DNA of 64,000 nucleotides from Nocardia sp. BMG51109 (GCF_000526215.1 NZ_JAFQ01000004.1:7316001-7380000), one strand, 5' to 3'. Numbered from the stretch's first letter, positions 42,742 to 53,163 are shown. Numbers and translations: made by a program. The notes: a model not told the origin generated them from the sequence alone.

Positions 42742-42762
42742 TCAGAGGAAGTAAAGATGCAC
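42742..42762 (-). CDS. Possible leaderless hexapeptide leader (MHLYFL) of the ABC-F gene
   Basis: GTG CAT CTT TAC TTC CTC TGA lies 145 nt upstream of the ABC-F start. A promoter fits directly in front of it: TTCGAC at 42799-42794 and TATCCT at 42775-42770 with an 18-nt spacer. This would place the transcript start at or beside the GTG. Very short hydrophobic/aromatic leader peptides are known to sense macrolides upstream of resistance genes (for example MYLIFM of msr(D)), and this one is of that kind. Confidence 0.45.
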   Translation of the reverse strand: MHLYFL

Positions 42763-43107
42763 GAGACCCAGGATAACAAGATCGCGCCGAGGGGTCGAAG
42801 GGTTTACCGGTGACGTGCTCCACACGTCCCTGGCACCGCACGAATCCGGGCGCCGATCACGCCTCGGCCACAGGCCGGGCGCGGGGGTGACCGATCGGTC
42901 GCCGGAAACTCGCGCCGGACAGCGGCGACCGTGCAGTGTCGTTCGGGCTCCCGGTCCGGCGCACGCATGATCCGTCGCGATCCGCACGTCGGCAGAGGCC
43001 CTGGTCGACAACTCGCGAAGACGCGCGTCGAGCCGGCACGATCCGCAGAGACCGGCGGCCGGACCGTCTCCGAGTTCCGAAGAAGTTCGCAGTCTGCGCC
43101 GAAACCC
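42763..43107. other. Gene-free stretch upstream of the ABC-F transcript
   Basis: It holds the putative ABC-F promoter at its left end (42770-42799) and otherwise no convincing coding frame on either strand. The long frames here are antisense extensions of the LysR gene. A GTAAACCC patch sits just upstream of the -35 element, a position where WhiB7-type activators need AT-rich DNA, but this is only suggestive. Confidence 0.4.
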
Positions 43108-44088
43108 TCAGGGCAGGAACAACTCCCGGTCGGGTGCCGGCACCCAGAAATCGCGGGCCAGATCGCGGTCGTAGGTGTCGCGGAAGTAGGCGATCAGGTG
43201 CGAGAGGCCGGGGTGCGGGTTGGCGGTCGACCACAGCAGGGCGTGCGGGTAGGCGGGGGTGGGGTCGACGATCGGCAGTCGCCGGATGTGCGGATGCCAC
43301 GGGTCGCGGAAGTTGTCGCCGCTGATGGTGGCCAGGCTGTCGGAGGCGGCGATGCGGTCGAGCATGGCCGTCATGCCCTCCGTGGGGTCCCGCCGAGCCT
43401 CGCCGCCCCGGTCCGACCGGCGGGTGGTATCGATTGTGACACCGCAGAACTCGCTCAGTTCGCGGTAGTAGTCGGCCCATTCCGACGGGACCCCGGCGCC
43501 CGGGATCCACACCGACATGCCGCCGAGTTCGGCCATCGTCACGGCGGATCGCTTGGCGAGCGGATGATTCCGTCCGACCAGCAGATGCGCGATATCCAGG
43601 TAGGCCGGGACGGCGGCGATTTCCGCCGGGAGCGGCCGCGGCCCGCCGTGCGGCCGCGCGAACGCGGCGTCGGCGCGTCCGTGCACCAGCATGTCCCGCG
43701 AGGTGACCGACATGCCCGAGATGACGATCTCGGCATCGGATTCCGGGTGGCGGTCCAGGTAGAACCGCATCTGCTCGATGGCGCCCTGCCGCTCCCCCAG
43801 GATCGCGACCCGCAGCTGCCGTGGCGCCTCCCGCACCGCCGCCACCGCCCCCTCGGCGACGGCGAGCAGCGACCGCGCATGCGGTAGCAGCCGGAGGCCG
43901 GCGGCGGTCGGGACGATCCCGGCCGGCACGCGGTCGAACAGCGCCGCACCGAGCTGCGCCTCCAGCTTGGCGATCCGCTTCGACACCGCCTGCTGGCTGA
44001 TGCCCAGCAGCGCGGCGGCATGGCCGAACTGCCGCTCGTCGGCCGCGGTCACGAACGCCCGCACCGCCGTCAGGTCGAGATCCGTCAT
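43108..44088 (-). CDS. LysR-family transcriptional regulator
   Basis: The 326-residue protein starts at ATG 44088, with GGGAGG upstream and a GTG three bases earlier. The N-terminal winged helix is clear ([44 protein letters not shown]), followed by a periplasmic-binding-protein-like effector domain. It faces dnaE across 155 bp that contain an ACAACC/GGTTGT palindrome. Because dnaE is essential and unrelated, the regulator probably acts on itself or on distant targets. Confidence 0.88.
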   Translation of the reverse strand: MTDLDLTAVRAFVTAADERQFGHAAALLGISQQAVSKRIAKLEAQLGAALFDRVPAGIVPTAAGLRLLPHARSLLAVAEGAVAAVREAPRQLRVAILGERQGAIEQMRFYLDRHPESDAEIVISGMSVTSRDMLVHGRADAAFARPHGGPRPLPAEIAAVPAYLDIAHLLVGRNHPLAKRSAVTMAELGGMSVWIPGAGVPSEWADYYRELSEFCGVTIDTTRRSDRGGEARRDPTEGMTAMLDRIAASDSLATISGDNFRDPWHPHIRRLPIVDPTPAYPHALLWSTANPHPGLSHLIAYFRDTYDRDLARDFWVPAPDRELFLP

Positions 44089-44101
44089 CACACCTCCCAG
44101 A

Positions 44102-44116
44102 ACAACCATCGGTTGT
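44102..44116. promoter_or_regulatory. Palindrome in the LysR/dnaE intergenic region
   Basis: ACAACC-ATC-GGTTGT is a perfect inverted repeat 14 bp upstream of the LysR start. A second GGTTGT half-site lies at 44131. It fits a LysR autoregulatory site. Confidence 0.5.
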
Positions 44117-44243
44117 GCAGCATAACGTGTCGGTTGTTCGACGCACACCGATTCACCTGGTCATATGTACCCGAATACCGCACCGGCGTAGACGCTTCCA
44201 CAACCGACTGCGCCGATCCCGACCTACGGCACAGGTGATTCGA

Positions 44244-47200
44244 GTGAGCGACGCGTCCTTCGTCCATCTGCACAACCACACCGAGTACTCGATGCTCGAC
44301 GGCATGGCCAAGGTGGCGCCGCTGTTCGCCGAGGCCGAGCGGCTGGGCATGCCGGCGGTCGGGATGACCGACCACGGCAACATGTACGGGGCCGCGGAAT
44401 TCTTCCGGCAGTCGCAGCGCTCGGGCATCAAGCCGATCATCGGCATCGAGGCCTACGTCGCGCCGGAATCCCGGTTCTCCGGTAAGCGGGTGTTCTGGGG
44501 CGACCCGTCGCAGAAGTCCGACGACATCTCCGGTTCGGGCGCCTACCTGCACATGACGATGTTCGCGAGAAACGCTGTGGGACTGCGTAATCTGTTCACT
44601 CTGTCGTCGCTGGCCTCGTTCGAGGGACAGCTCGGCAAGTGGCCGCGGATGGACGCCGAACTGATCGCCGACCATGCCGAGGGCATCATGGCCACCACCG
44701 GCTGCCCGTCGGGTGAGGTCCAGACCCGTTTGCGCCTGGGACAATTCGACGAGGCGTACGAGGCCGCCGGTCGGTGGCGCGAGATCTTCGGCCCGGAGAA
44801 CTTCTTCCTCGAGGTGATGGACCACGGCCTGTCCATCGAACGCCGGGTCCGCGAGGATCTGCTCGCGGTCGGCGACAAGGCGGGCCTGACTCCGTTGGCC
44901 ACCAACGACTGTCACTACGTGCTGCGGCACCAGTCGTCGGCGCACGAGGCGATGCTGTGCGTGCAGACCGGCAAGACCCTCTCCGATCCGAGCCGGTTCC
45001 GGTTCGGCGGCGACGGCTACTACCTCCGGACGGCCGCCGAGATGCGGGCGCTGTGGGACGACGAGGTGCCGGGCGCCTGCGACGCCACCCTGGCGGTCGC
45101 CGAACGCGTCGAACCGTACGACGAGGTGTGGGAGTTCCGCGACCGGATGCCGGTGTTCCCGGTGCCGGACGGCCACACCGAGGACAGCTGGCTGCGCCAC
45201 GAGGTGGCCGCGGGCCTGCGCTGGCGCTTCCCTGCCGGGGTGCCCGGGCACTATCTCGACCGGGCGGAGTTCGAGCTGAACATCATCCGGGACAAGGGTT
45301 TTCCGGCCTACTTCCTGGTGGTCGGCGATCTGGTGGCGCACGCCCGCGAGGTGGGCATCCGGGTCGGGCCGGGCCGCGGATCGGCCGCCGGTTCGCTGGT
45401 CGCCTACGCGCTGGCGATCACCAATATCGACCCGATCGAGCACGGCCTGCTGTTCGAGCGGTTCCTCAATCCGGAGCGGCCGTCGGCGCCCGACATCGAT
45501 ATCGACTTCGACGATCGCCGCCGCGGCGAGATGATCCGCTACGCCACCGAGCGCTGGGGCGCCGACAAGGTCGCGCAGGTCATCACGTTCGGCACCATCA
45601 AGACGAAGGCCGCGCTGAAGGATTCCGCCCGCGTGCATTTCGGCCAGCCCGGTTTCGCCCTCGCCGACCGCATCACCAAGGCGCTGCCGCCGCCGGTGGC
45701 GGCCAAGGACATTCCGGTCGCGGGCATCACCGATCCGGCGCACGAACGCTACGGCGAGGCGGCCGAGGTGCGCGCGCTGCTCGACGCCGACCCGAGCATG
45801 CGGCAGATCTACGACACCGCAGTGGGTTTGGAGGGCATGGTGCGCGGCGCGGGCGTGCACGCGTGCGCGGTCATCCTGTCCAGCGAGCCGCTGATGGACG
45901 TGGTGCCGCTGTGGAAGCGGCCGCAGGACGGCGCGATCATCACCGGCTGGGACTACCCGTCGTGCGAGGACATCGGCCTGCTGAAGATGGATTTCCTCGG
46001 CCTGCGCACGCTCACCGTGATCGGCGACTGCCTGGCCAATATCCGTGACAACCGCGGCATCGAGATCGACCTCGACACCCTGGGACTCGACGACGAGAAG
46101 ACCTACGCCATGCTCGCCCGCGGCGACAATCTCGGTGTGTTCCAGATGGATTCGGCGGGCATGCGGGAGCTGCTGCTGCGGATGGCGCCCACCGAGTTCA
46201 ACGATCTGGTCGCCTCCAACGCGCTCTACCGTCCGGGGCCGATGGGCGTCGGCGCGCACTGGGCCTACGCCGACCGCAAGAACGGCCGCGAATCGGTCAC
46301 CCCGATCCACCCCGACCTCGACGAGGCGCTGCGGGAGATCCTCGCCGAGACCTATGCGCTGATCGTCTACCAGGAGCAGATCATGCAGCTCGCGCAGCGG
46401 GTCGCCGGATACTCGCTGGGACAGGCCGATCTGCTGCGCCGCGCGATGGGCAAGAAGAAGCCCGAGGTACTCGCCCAGGAGTTCGAGAACTTCCGGAACG
46501 GCATGCACGACAACGGATACCGCGACGAGGCAGTGTCTGCGCTGTGGGAGGCGGTGCTGCCGTTCGCCGGATACGCGTACAACAAGTCGCATGCCGCGGG
46601 CTACAGCCTGGTCATGTACTGGACCGCCTACCTCAAGGCGAACTATCCCGCGGAGTTCATGGCGGCGCTGCTCACCTCGGTCGGCGACGACAAGGACAAG
46701 TCCGCGAGCTACCTGGCCGACTGCCGCAAGCGCGGCATCCGGGTGCTGCCGCCCGACGTGAACGAGTCGGCCGCGACCTTCACCTGCGTCGGTTCAAATA
46801 TCCGCTTCGGCCTCGGCGCCGTGCGCAACGTGGGCGAACCGGTCGTCGAATCCATCGTCCGCGCACGGGAATCCGCGGGCGCGTTCACCGGCTTCACCGA
46901 CTACCTGACCAAGGTCGATGCCACGGCCTGCACCAAGAAGGTGGTCGAATCCCTGGTCAAGGCGGGCGGTTTCGATTCGCTGAAACATCCCCGGCAGGGG
47001 CTGCACCTGGTGCACGGCGAGGCCGTCGACGCGGCGATGAGCACCAAGAAGGCCGCGGCGCGTGGGCAGTTCGACCTCTTCTCCGGCTCGGTCGACGACT
47101 CTGATTCGGCCGCATCGGTATTCGAGGTGCCCGTGCCGGACCGGGAATGGGACAGCCGGCAGCTGCTCGGGTTCGAGCGGGAAATGCTGGGCCTCTACGT

Positions 47201-47783
47201 CTCCGGGCATCCGCTCGACGCCATCGCCCCGGCACTGGCCGCGCGGTGCGATACCCCCGTCGCCGCGGTCGCCGAGGGCCGCATCGGGCACGGCAAGCAG
47301 GTGGTGGTGGGCGGATTGGTCACGTCGGTCGATCGCCGGGTCACCAAGAAGGGCGAGCCGTGGGCGATCGTGCGGCTCGAGGATCTCGACGCCACCACCG
47401 AGATCCTGTTCTTCCCCGGCGCCTACGCCGGCGCCGCCACCGCGCTCGCCGAGGACGCCGTCCTGCTGGTCACCGCGCACGTCAGCGTCCGCGACGGGCG
47501 CATGTCGCTGCTCGGCGACCAGGTCACCGTGCCGGACCTGGCCGGGGCGTCCGGGGCGGGGCCGATCGTCGTGACCATCCCCGTCCCGGCGTGCACCCCC
47601 GCCACCGTCCGCACGCTGCGCGAAACGCTCGAGCAACACCCTGGCCCGGCCGAAGTGCGAATTCGGTTGGTAGGCAAGAACGGACCGCAACTACTCGCGA
47701 TCGACCCGCGCTACCGCGTGCGGCCGTCGCCTGCCCTGATGGGCGAACTCAAGGCGCTGCTGGGTCCCGCCTGCCTCACCTGA
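44244..47783 (+). CDS. dnaE1: DNA polymerase III alpha subunit, DnaE1 type
   Basis: GTG 44244 gives 1179 residues, close to mycobacterial DnaE1. The N-terminal PHP domain is complete ([31 protein letters not shown]), consistent with the built-in 3'-5' exonuclease proofreading of this type. The C-family polymerase palm has PDIDIDFDD (catalytic D419 and D421) and [10 protein letters not shown] (D583), and YNKSHAAGY in the fingers. A C-terminal OB fold ([29 protein letters not shown]) follows. It is the essential replicative polymerase, not the mutasome DnaE2, which lacks this C-terminal layout. It is transcribed alone and convergently with pdxS. Confidence 0.95.
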   Translation: MSDASFVHLHNHTEYSMLDGMAKVAPLFAEAERLGMPAVGMTDHGNMYGAAEFFRQSQRSGIKPIIGIEAYVAPESRFSGKRVFWGDPSQKSDDISGSGAYLHMTMFARNAVGLRNLFTLSSLASFEGQLGKWPRMDAELIADHAEGIMATTGCPSGEVQTRLRLGQFDEAYEAAGRWREIFGPENFFLEVMDHGLSIERRVREDLLAVGDKAGLTPLATNDCHYVLRHQSSAHEAMLCVQTGKTLSDPSRFRFGGDGYYLRTAAEMRALWDDEVPGACDATLAVAERVEPYDEVWEFRDRMPVFPVPDGHTEDSWLRHEVAAGLRWRFPAGVPGHYLDRAEFELNIIRDKGFPAYFLVVGDLVAHAREVGIRVGPGRGSAAGSLVAYALAITNIDPIEHGLLFERFLNPERPSAPDIDIDFDDRRRGEMIRYATERWGADKVAQVITFGTIKTKAALKDSARVHFGQPGFALADRITKALPPPVAAKDIPVAGITDPAHERYGEAAEVRALLDADPSMRQIYDTAVGLEGMVRGAGVHACAVILSSEPLMDVVPLWKRPQDGAIITGWDYPSCEDIGLLKMDFLGLRTLTVIGDCLANIRDNRGIEIDLDTLGLDDEKTYAMLARGDNLGVFQMDSAGMRELLLRMAPTEFNDLVASNALYRPGPMGVGAHWAYADRKNGRESVTPIHPDLDEALREILAETYALIVYQEQIMQLAQRVAGYSLGQADLLRRAMGKKKPEVLAQEFENFRNGMHDNGYRDEAVSALWEAVLPFAGYAYNKSHAAGYSLVMYWTAYLKANYPAEFMAALLTSVGDDKDKSASYLADCRKRGIRVLPPDVNESAATFTCVGSNIRFGLGAVRNVGEPVVESIVRARESAGAFTGFTDYLTKVDATACTKKVVESLVKAGGFDSLKHPRQGLHLVHGEAVDAAMSTKKAAARGQFDLFSGSVDDSDSAASVFEVPVPDREWDSRQLLGFEREMLGLYVSGHPLDAIAPALAARCDTPVAAVAEGRIGHGKQVVVGGLVTSVDRRVTKKGEPWAIVRLEDLDATTEILFFPGAYAGAATALAEDAVLLVTAHVSVRDGRMSLLGDQVTVPDLAGASGAGPIVVTIPVPACTPATVRTLRETLEQHPGPAEVRIRLVGKNGPQLLAIDPRYRVRPSPALMGELKALLGPACLT

Positions 47784-47878
47784 TGTCGCCCGGTCACCGC
47801 TCCGGCCGAAAGCATGCTGGAATGACGACGGGACGAAGCATGCCCGAATGGCGAAGGCACCCGGAATGACAGTGCCGA

Positions 47879-48781
47879 CTACCAGCCGCGTTCGGCCAGC
47901 CGGTGCGGCTCGGCGATCTCCTCGACGTTGATGCCGACCATGGCCTCACCCAGCCCGCGCGACACCTTCGCCAGCACGTCCGGATCGTCGTAGAAGGTGG
48001 TGGCCTTGACGATGGCCGCCGCACGCTCGGCCGGGTTGCCGGACTTGAAGATGCCGGAGCCGACGAAGACGCCCTCGGCGCCCAGCTGCCTCATCATCGC
48101 GGCGTCGGCCGGGGTGGCGATGCCGCCGGCGGTGAACAGCACGACCGGCAGCCTCCCGGCCTCGGCGACCTCGCGGACCAGCTCGTAGGGCGCCTGCAAC
48201 TCCTTGGCGGCGACGTACAGCTCGTCCTCCGGCAGCGACTGCAGGCGGCGGATCTCGTCGCGGATCCTGCGCATGTGCGTGGTGGCGTTGGACACGTCGC
48301 CGGTACCGGCCTCGCCCTTGGAGCGGATCATGCCCGCGCCCTCGGTGAGCCGGCGCAGCGCCTCGCCCAGGTTGGTGGCGCCGCACACGAACGGCACGGT
48401 GAACTGCCACTTGTCGATGTGGTGGTCGTAGTCGGCGGGCGTGAGCACCTCCGACTCGTCGATGTAGTCGACGCCGAGGCTCTGCAGCACCTGGGCCTCG
48501 ACGAAGTGGCCGATCCGGGCCTTGGCCATCACCGGGATGGACACCGCCTCGATGATGCCGTCGATCAGGTCGGGATCGCTCATGCGCGCCACGCCGCCCT
48601 GGGCCCGGATGTCGGCCGGCACCCGCTCCAGCGCCATCACGGCCACCGCGCCGGCGTCCTCGGCGATCTTGGCCTGCTCGGCGGTGACGACGTCCATGAT
48701 CACACCCCCCTCGAGCATCTCGGCCATCCCGCGCTTCACGCGGGCGGTGCCGGTCGTCGGGGTGGTTTCGGGCGTAGTCAC
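47879..48781 (-). CDS. pdxS: Pyridoxal 5'-phosphate synthase subunit PdxS
   Basis: GTG 48781 follows AGGAG. The 300-residue (beta/alpha)8 barrel carries the diagnostic [38 protein letters not shown] and [15 protein letters not shown] with its Schiff-base lysines. It condenses ribose 5-phosphate, glyceraldehyde 3-phosphate and ammonia to PLP with PdxT as glutaminase. pdxT is not adjacent, although in M. tuberculosis it is two genes away; here dnaE1 lies downstream in convergent orientation. Confidence 0.97.
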   Translation of the reverse strand: MTTPETTPTTGTARVKRGMAEMLEGGVIMDVVTAEQAKIAEDAGAVAVMALERVPADIRAQGGVARMSDPDLIDGIIEAVSIPVMAKARIGHFVEAQVLQSLGVDYIDESEVLTPADYDHHIDKWQFTVPFVCGATNLGEALRRLTEGAGMIRSKGEAGTGDVSNATTHMRRIRDEIRRLQSLPEDELYVAAKELQAPYELVREVAEAGRLPVVLFTAGGIATPADAAMMRQLGAEGVFVGSGIFKSGNPAERAAAIVKATTFYDDPDVLAKVSRGLGEAMVGINVEEIAEPHRLAERGW

Positions 48782-48948
48782 GGCAAACTCCTGATCATCG
48801 GGACAATCGTGTGTTTCGGAATCGAACGACACGATTCTAGGCGCGACGATCAGGCCACTAGATAGCCAGTCGGCGACCACTGGCCTGCGAGGACCACCGG
48901 AACCGCCGTGACCAGGAACTCCGGGCTACCCCACCGCTACGCCGCGGG

Positions 48949-49131
48949 TCAGATCGGATTGACGACGAGCAACTGGGCCCAGTAGGTCGCGGCCTCGTTA
49001 CCCAGATAGGGCAGCAGAAAATCGTAGAGCAGATAGGACATCGGCATGCGGTACTTCACCTCCATCAGGCGGTTCGCCACGACACCGACTGCGAACCGGT
49101 TCCGACGATATCCGAATTCGGGCCACCGCAC
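48949..49131 (-). CDS. Small hypothetical protein (up to 60 aa)
   Basis: The last ~38 codons (MEVKYRMPMSYLLYDFLLPY, then LGNEAATYWAQLLVVNPI) have strongly GC-biased third positions and a sensible hydrophobic/aromatic composition, unlike a chance frame. The start is uncertain: ATG 49131 or the internal ATG before EVKYR. No family is recognised. Confidence 0.4.
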   Translation of the reverse strand: MRWPEFGYRRNRFAVGVVANRLMEVKYRMPMSYLLYDFLLPYLGNEAATYWAQLLVVNPI

Positions 49132-49368
49132 AGGGGATCATGTCGACCATGCAGTTCGAGGACATCGTGGTTCGGCGCGGAGTGGTCCGGGATGGTGGCC
49201 GGGTGCAAGTCCCCTCGCCCGGTCGGTCCTCGGACGGGGTGCCGGTGAGGACCAACGACCCTATCGGGGGGCGCACGGATTCGTAGGCTGTGTTCTACCT
49301 CTTCGGGCATCGGCATCCCGGGATCGCTCTCGGGCCGGGCTCACTTCGATATCGTTCAGGAGGCGGAC

Positions 49369-49761
49369 GTGGAAGATGTCCTGCTGCCCATCCGGCCGGC
49401 CGGGTCGCCCGTCGATTCGATACTCGTGCCGCAATACCTCCTGGACGCCGCGCCGCCGTCCGGTGCCGCCGCCGTCTTCGCCGATTCCAGCGACCGGTTG
49501 GTCCGCCATCTGTTCGATGTCGGCCTGCAATTGCACGCGATGCGATCGGTCTTCGATCGGCCCGACGCCACCTCCGAGGAGACGCGCGCGGCCGGCGAGG
49601 CCATCGGCCTCCTGCTCGACGACCTGGACATGCTCATCCGCGATGCGGGCCTGGCCATGCTCGCGCTGACCGTGAACCGCCCCGCCGTCCCCGAGCGCCC
49701 GGAGACCACCGACCTGAGCCCGCGCCGCCGCCGCAGGCGCCGCCCGTACGGACTCCGGTAA
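49369..49761 (+). CDS. Small helical protein resembling a histidine-kinase dimerisation domain without the histidine
   Basis: The 130-residue protein starts at GTG 49369. The segment FADSSDRLVRHLFDVGLQLHAM...LLLDDLDMLIRDAGLAMLAL aligns by eye with the HisKA_3 helical hairpin of DevS/DosT-type kinases (ARDLHDxVIQRLFAxGLxLQ ... DLDxTIRxIRxxIFxL). The phospho-acceptor position, the H in DLHD, is serine here (DSSD), and no ATPase domain follows. The C-terminus is Arg-rich. It may bind or sequester a kinase or response regulator, or simply share the fold. Confidence 0.55.
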   Translation: MEDVLLPIRPAGSPVDSILVPQYLLDAAPPSGAAAVFADSSDRLVRHLFDVGLQLHAMRSVFDRPDATSEETRAAGEAIGLLLDDLDMLIRDAGLAMLALTVNRPAVPERPETTDLSPRRRRRRRPYGLR

Positions 49762-49772
49762 GGTCCGCTCGA

Positions 49773-51005
49773 TCAGCGGATCGAGCGGACCTCGGGTTCG
49801 GTGTCGCTGCCCGCGATCGTCGCGGCCTCGGCCAGCAACTGGTCGAGGTGGTACGGATATACCGTCTCCCCCATCGCATCCAGCGCCCGGATGTCGTCGG
49901 CCGTACACCACTTGTCGTCGGTCACGCAGTGCCGCTCCCACATCGTGGGGCTGCTCGCCGTCGGCTCGAAAACCGTTGTGCGGGCGACGAAGAACAGCTC
50001 CTCCGAGCGGACCAGCCGGCCGTTGAACGGGAACACCGCGACCCGGCGCCAGATCGGTCCGCGGAGCGCCGTCGAGTCCAGCGCCCGGCCGGTTTCCTCC
50101 CACAGCTCGCGCACGGCGGCCGTGCGGAGGGTTTCGCCGGGCTCGACACCGCCCCCGACGGTGAACCAGAACGGCAGGTCGGGGGTCTTCGGGTCGTGGC
50201 CGCGCAGCAGCAGCACCCGGTCCCGGTCGTCGAGCAGCACCACGCGGGCCGAGGTGCGCACGGTGTCGACCTCCAGCCCCGTGGTCGCCGCGGGCGTGAC
50301 ACGCTCGGCGATCTCGAAGTAGCGCGGCAGTGGCGCGGTACCGCCCAGATGCAGCAGCCGTACCGGGCGGCGGGTACGCAGGGCCAGCGTGTCGCGCACG
50401 GCGTCGTTGTGGAAGCGGCGGGCGATCAGCACCCGCGCCTCGGCATCGGCCAGCTCGGCCACCAGCTGCGGCGGCAGCAGCGTGATATCGATCGTGGACA
50501 GTGCCGCGGCCAGCCGATTCTCGACGGTCTCGCGCTCGGACCAGTCGACCCGCTCGGCCCGGTCCGCCAGCGTGTGCAACACCCGAGCCTGCTCCCCCGC
50601 CGCGGCCCGACCCGAATTCGCGGTGGGCGGAAGCGATTCGGCACCGCTGGGTACTCCGCCGGTGCTGCCCACCGATCCGGCAGTGCTCAACGACGGCCCC
50701 GAATCACTCGGCAACCCCGGACCACTCGGCGACGTTCCCGGACCGCTGGGTGGCGACCCGACGCCGCTCGGCAACGTTCCCGCACCGCCCGGCGGCGACC
50801 TGGGACTGCTCAGCGACAGCGCCACCGCGCGGGCCACCACCGCACGCCGCGCCAGCGCCGCCTCCAGCGCATGCCGGGCCTGATCGCTGCGCACATGCAG
50901 CCGGTCCAGCCGATTGGCCGTCGAGTACGCCCAACCGGCCGCGACGACGACCAGCGCCGCGACCAGCGCGAGAACGAGGATCGTAGTCGCGGAGAAAGTG
51001 ATCAT
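49773..51005 (-). CDS. Membrane-anchored LemA-like/NUDIX fusion protein
   Basis: The 410-residue protein has a membrane helix (ILVLALVAALVVVAAGWAY) followed by LemA-like helices (ANRLDRLHVRSDQARHALEAALARRAVVARAVA). A Pro/Gly/Ser low-complexity insert (~70-130) and a second LemA-like stretch (LADAEARVLIARRFHNDAVRDTL) come next, then a NUDIX domain with the complete box GGGVEPGETLRTAAVRELWEETG. It corresponds in position to Rv2609c of M. tuberculosis (pimA neighbourhood). NUDIX enzymes hydrolyse nucleoside-diphosphate derivatives, so a GDP-mannose or CDP-linked substrate would fit the operon, but this is not shown. The start overlaps the pimA stop (ATGA). Confidence 0.82.
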   Translation of the reverse strand: MITFSATTILVLALVAALVVVAAGWAYSTANRLDRLHVRSDQARHALEAALARRAVVARAVALSLSSPRSPPGGAGTLPSGVGSPPSGPGTSPSGPGLPSDSGPSLSTAGSVGSTGGVPSGAESLPPTANSGRAAAGEQARVLHTLADRAERVDWSERETVENRLAAALSTIDITLLPPQLVAELADAEARVLIARRFHNDAVRDTLALRTRRPVRLLHLGGTAPLPRYFEIAERVTPAATTGLEVDTVRTSARVVLLDDRDRVLLLRGHDPKTPDLPFWFTVGGGVEPGETLRTAAVRELWEETGRALDSTALRGPIWRRVAVFPFNGRLVRSEELFFVARTTVFEPTASSPTMWERHCVTDDKWCTADDIRALDAMGETVYPYHLDQLLAEAATIAGSDTEPEVRSIR

Positions 51006-52126
51006 CCCGCCGTCCTCACCCGGGTCTCGCCGACGGTCACCGTCTCGTACACCCGCAGAATCTGTTCGGCCACCACCGGCCAGTCGTATTCGCCGACAAC
51101 CTGATTCGCGGCGCGGACCAGGTTGTCGCGGCGCTGAGCGTCACCGAGCAGCTCGTTGATCGCCGACGCCATCCGCGCCGAATCACCCACGGGGACCAGC
51201 ATTCCCGCGCTGCCGTCGCGCAGCACCCGGCGGAAGGCGTCCAATTCGCTGGCCACCACGGCGGTTCCGGCCGCCATCGCCTCCACCAGCACGATGCCGA
51301 AGCTCTCGCCGCCGATGTTGGGCGCGCAGTACACGTCCGCGCTGCGCATCGCCGAGGCCTTCTCGCCGTCCGACACCTGACCGAGGAACCGCAGATGCCC
51401 GGCCAGCTCGCCGGCCTCCCGGCGCAGCCGCTCCTCGTCGCCGCGCCCGACGATCAGGATCTGCACGTCGGGATGCCGCCGCACCAGCGCGGGCAGCGCG
51501 CCCAGCAGCACCGCCATGCCCTTGCGTGGTTCGTCGTAGCGGCCCAGGAACAGCACCGTCCCGCCGGAACGCGGATACCCGTCCAGCAGCGGGGCGTGCG
51601 CGAAGGCCGGCACGTCGACACCGTTCGGGATCTCCACCGCGTCGCCGCCGAGCGCCTCCACCTGCCAGCGCCGCGCCAGCTCCGACACCGCGATCCGGCC
51701 GCTGATCTTCTCGTGGTAGGGCCGCAGCACGCCCTGAAAGGTGCTGAGCACCAACGATTTCGTGGTCGAGGTGTGGAAGGTCGCCACGATCGGGCCCTCG
51801 GCGATCTTCAACGCCAGCATCGACAGGCTCGGCGCGTTCGGCTCGTGGATGTGCAGCACGTCGAAGTCGTTGTCGGCGATCCAGCGCCGGATCCGGTTGT
51901 AGGCGGTCGGGCCGAACGACAGCCGCGCCACCGAGCCGTTGTACGGGATCGCCACGGCCTTCCCGGCGGAGACCACGAACCCCGGCAGCGTGGTGTTCTC
52001 GGCCGACGGCGCCAGCACGCTGACCCGGTGCCCTCGCTCGATCAGCACCTCGGCCAGCTCCACGACATGGGATTGCACCCCGCCCGGCACGTCGAACGAG
52101 TACGGGCAGACCATGCCGATCCTCAT
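51002..52126 (-). CDS. pimA: GDP-mannose-dependent phosphatidylinositol alpha-mannosyltransferase PimA
   Basis: The 374-residue GT4 (GT-B) glycosyltransferase begins MRIGMVCPYSFDVPGGVQSH, the PimA N-terminus with its acceptor-binding glycine loop. It has FLGRYDEPRKGMAVLLGA and the donor-site segment NIGGESFGIVLVEAMAAGTAVVASELDAF (E-x7-E). It transfers the first mannose to phosphatidylinositol on the cytoplasmic face of the membrane. Gene order pgsA-patA-pimA and 4-bp overlaps on both sides support the assignment. Confidence 0.95.
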   Translation of the reverse strand: MRIGMVCPYSFDVPGGVQSHVVELAEVLIERGHRVSVLAPSAENTTLPGFVVSAGKAVAIPYNGSVARLSFGPTAYNRIRRWIADNDFDVLHIHEPNAPSLSMLALKIAEGPIVATFHTSTTKSLVLSTFQGVLRPYHEKISGRIAVSELARRWQVEALGGDAVEIPNGVDVPAFAHAPLLDGYPRSGGTVLFLGRYDEPRKGMAVLLGALPALVRRHPDVQILIVGRGDEERLRREAGELAGHLRFLGQVSDGEKASAMRSADVYCAPNIGGESFGIVLVEAMAAGTAVVASELDAFRRVLRDGSAGMLVPVGDSARMASAINELLGDAQRRDNLVRAANQVVGEYDWPVVAEQILRVYETVTVGETRVRTAG

Positions 52127-53163
52127 GACGCATCGTCTCCCGCGGCAGCGTTCCCGGCGGACACGTCCGGCGCCGCCACACCTCCCGCTGTCCCGTCTCC
52201 CGCCGTGCGTTCCGCCTGCGCGGCGGCGATCCGGGCCCGGCGGGCCTCGGACAGATCCGCCTCCCAGAGCGGTTGCAGCATGTGCCAGTCGGCGGGATGC
52301 GCGGCGATATGGGCCGCGAACCAGTCCGCCACCTCCTGGGTGGCCGCCGCCACCCCGTTCGAAACGTCCAGCGGCGCATCGGTCTTCAGGCGCCAGCCCT
52401 CGCGGCCCTCGGCATCGACGGTGAACCGGGCGTGCACCGGCATCAACGCGGCGCCGGTCTCGATCGCCAGCTTCGCCGCGCCCGCGGGCATCCAGGTGCG
52501 CTCGCCGAAGAACGTCACCGGGACGCCCTTACCGGTCAGGTCGCGCTCGCCCAGCAGGCAGACGATCTTGTTCTGCCGCAACCGATCCGCCAGCTGCGGA
52601 AACGGCGGCTGCTCGCCGCCGGTGAGCGGGAACACCTCGAAACCGAGGCTTGCCCGATAGGCCAGGAACCGCTCGAACAACGATTCCGGTTGCAGCCGTT
52701 CCATGACCGTGGTCAAGCTGCCGTAGTGCTGCACCAGCCACGTCCCGGCCATATCCCAGTTGCCCGAATGCGGCAGCACGAGCACCACACCCCGGCCCTT
52801 CGCCAGCGCGGCGTCCACATGCTCGATCCCGTCCGGGTCCGGCATCAGCGGCGGCCGCGCGACGGCGGCGTGATCCATCGTCGGCAGCCGGAAAGCCTCG
52901 CGCCAGTAGCGGGCGTAGGACCGCATGCTGTCGCGGATCAGATCGTCGGGCACCGCCGACGGCTCCACGCCGAGCACGCGGGAGAGATTGCGCCGCAGCT
53001 GGTTCGGCGTCCCGGTTCGGTGCGCCGCACGATTCGCGCGCCGCCCGGCCCAGTCACCACCCGCGTCGAACAGCCGCCGGGCGGTGCGCTCGGGCAGCGC
53101 CCGGACCAGCCGCCACCCGGCCGCATACGCCTGGTCGGTCAGCCGGGATTTCATCTCGCCCAT
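52123..53163 (-). CDS. patA: Phosphatidylinositol mannoside acyltransferase PatA
   Basis: The 346-residue protein starts at ATG 53163 (another ATG at 53154). It belongs to the LpxL/HtrB-like acyltransferase family with HSGNWD carrying the catalytic histidine, LLGERDLTGKGVPVTFFGE with the glutamate, and MPVHARFTVD. It acylates the mannose of PIM1/PIM2 from acyl-CoA. An Ala/Gly-rich tail follows the domain. It overlaps pimA by 4 bp; the 58-bp gap to pgsA has no clear start codon. Confidence 0.92.
   Translation of the reverse strand: MGEMKSRLTDQAYAAGWRLVRALPERTARRLFDAGGDWAGRRANRAAHRTGTPNQLRRNLSRVLGVEPSAVPDDLIRDSMRSYARYWREAFRLPTMDHAAVARPPLMPDPDGIEHVDAALAKGRGVVLVLPHSGNWDMAGTWLVQHYGSLTTVMERLQPESLFERFLAYRASLGFEVFPLTGGEQPPFPQLADRLRQNKIVCLLGERDLTGKGVPVTFFGERTWMPAGAAKLAIETGAALMPVHARFTVDAEGREGWRLKTDAPLDVSNGVAAATQEVADWFAAHIAAHPADWHMLQPLWEADLSEARRARIAAAQAERTAGDGTAGGVAAPDVSAGNAAAGDDAS

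Noticed and set aside
44088..46592. 834-codon open frame antisense to dnaE1
   Set aside because: It lies wholly opposite the DnaE1 coding region, has a His/Arg/Gly/Val-heavy composition typical of GC-rich antisense frames, and has no domain.
47800..47880. Short similar segments containing GAAGCATGC/GAATG between dnaE1 and pdxS
   Set aside because: Only two or three imperfect short matches with no regular spacing or palindrome; not a CRISPR or a convincing repeat.
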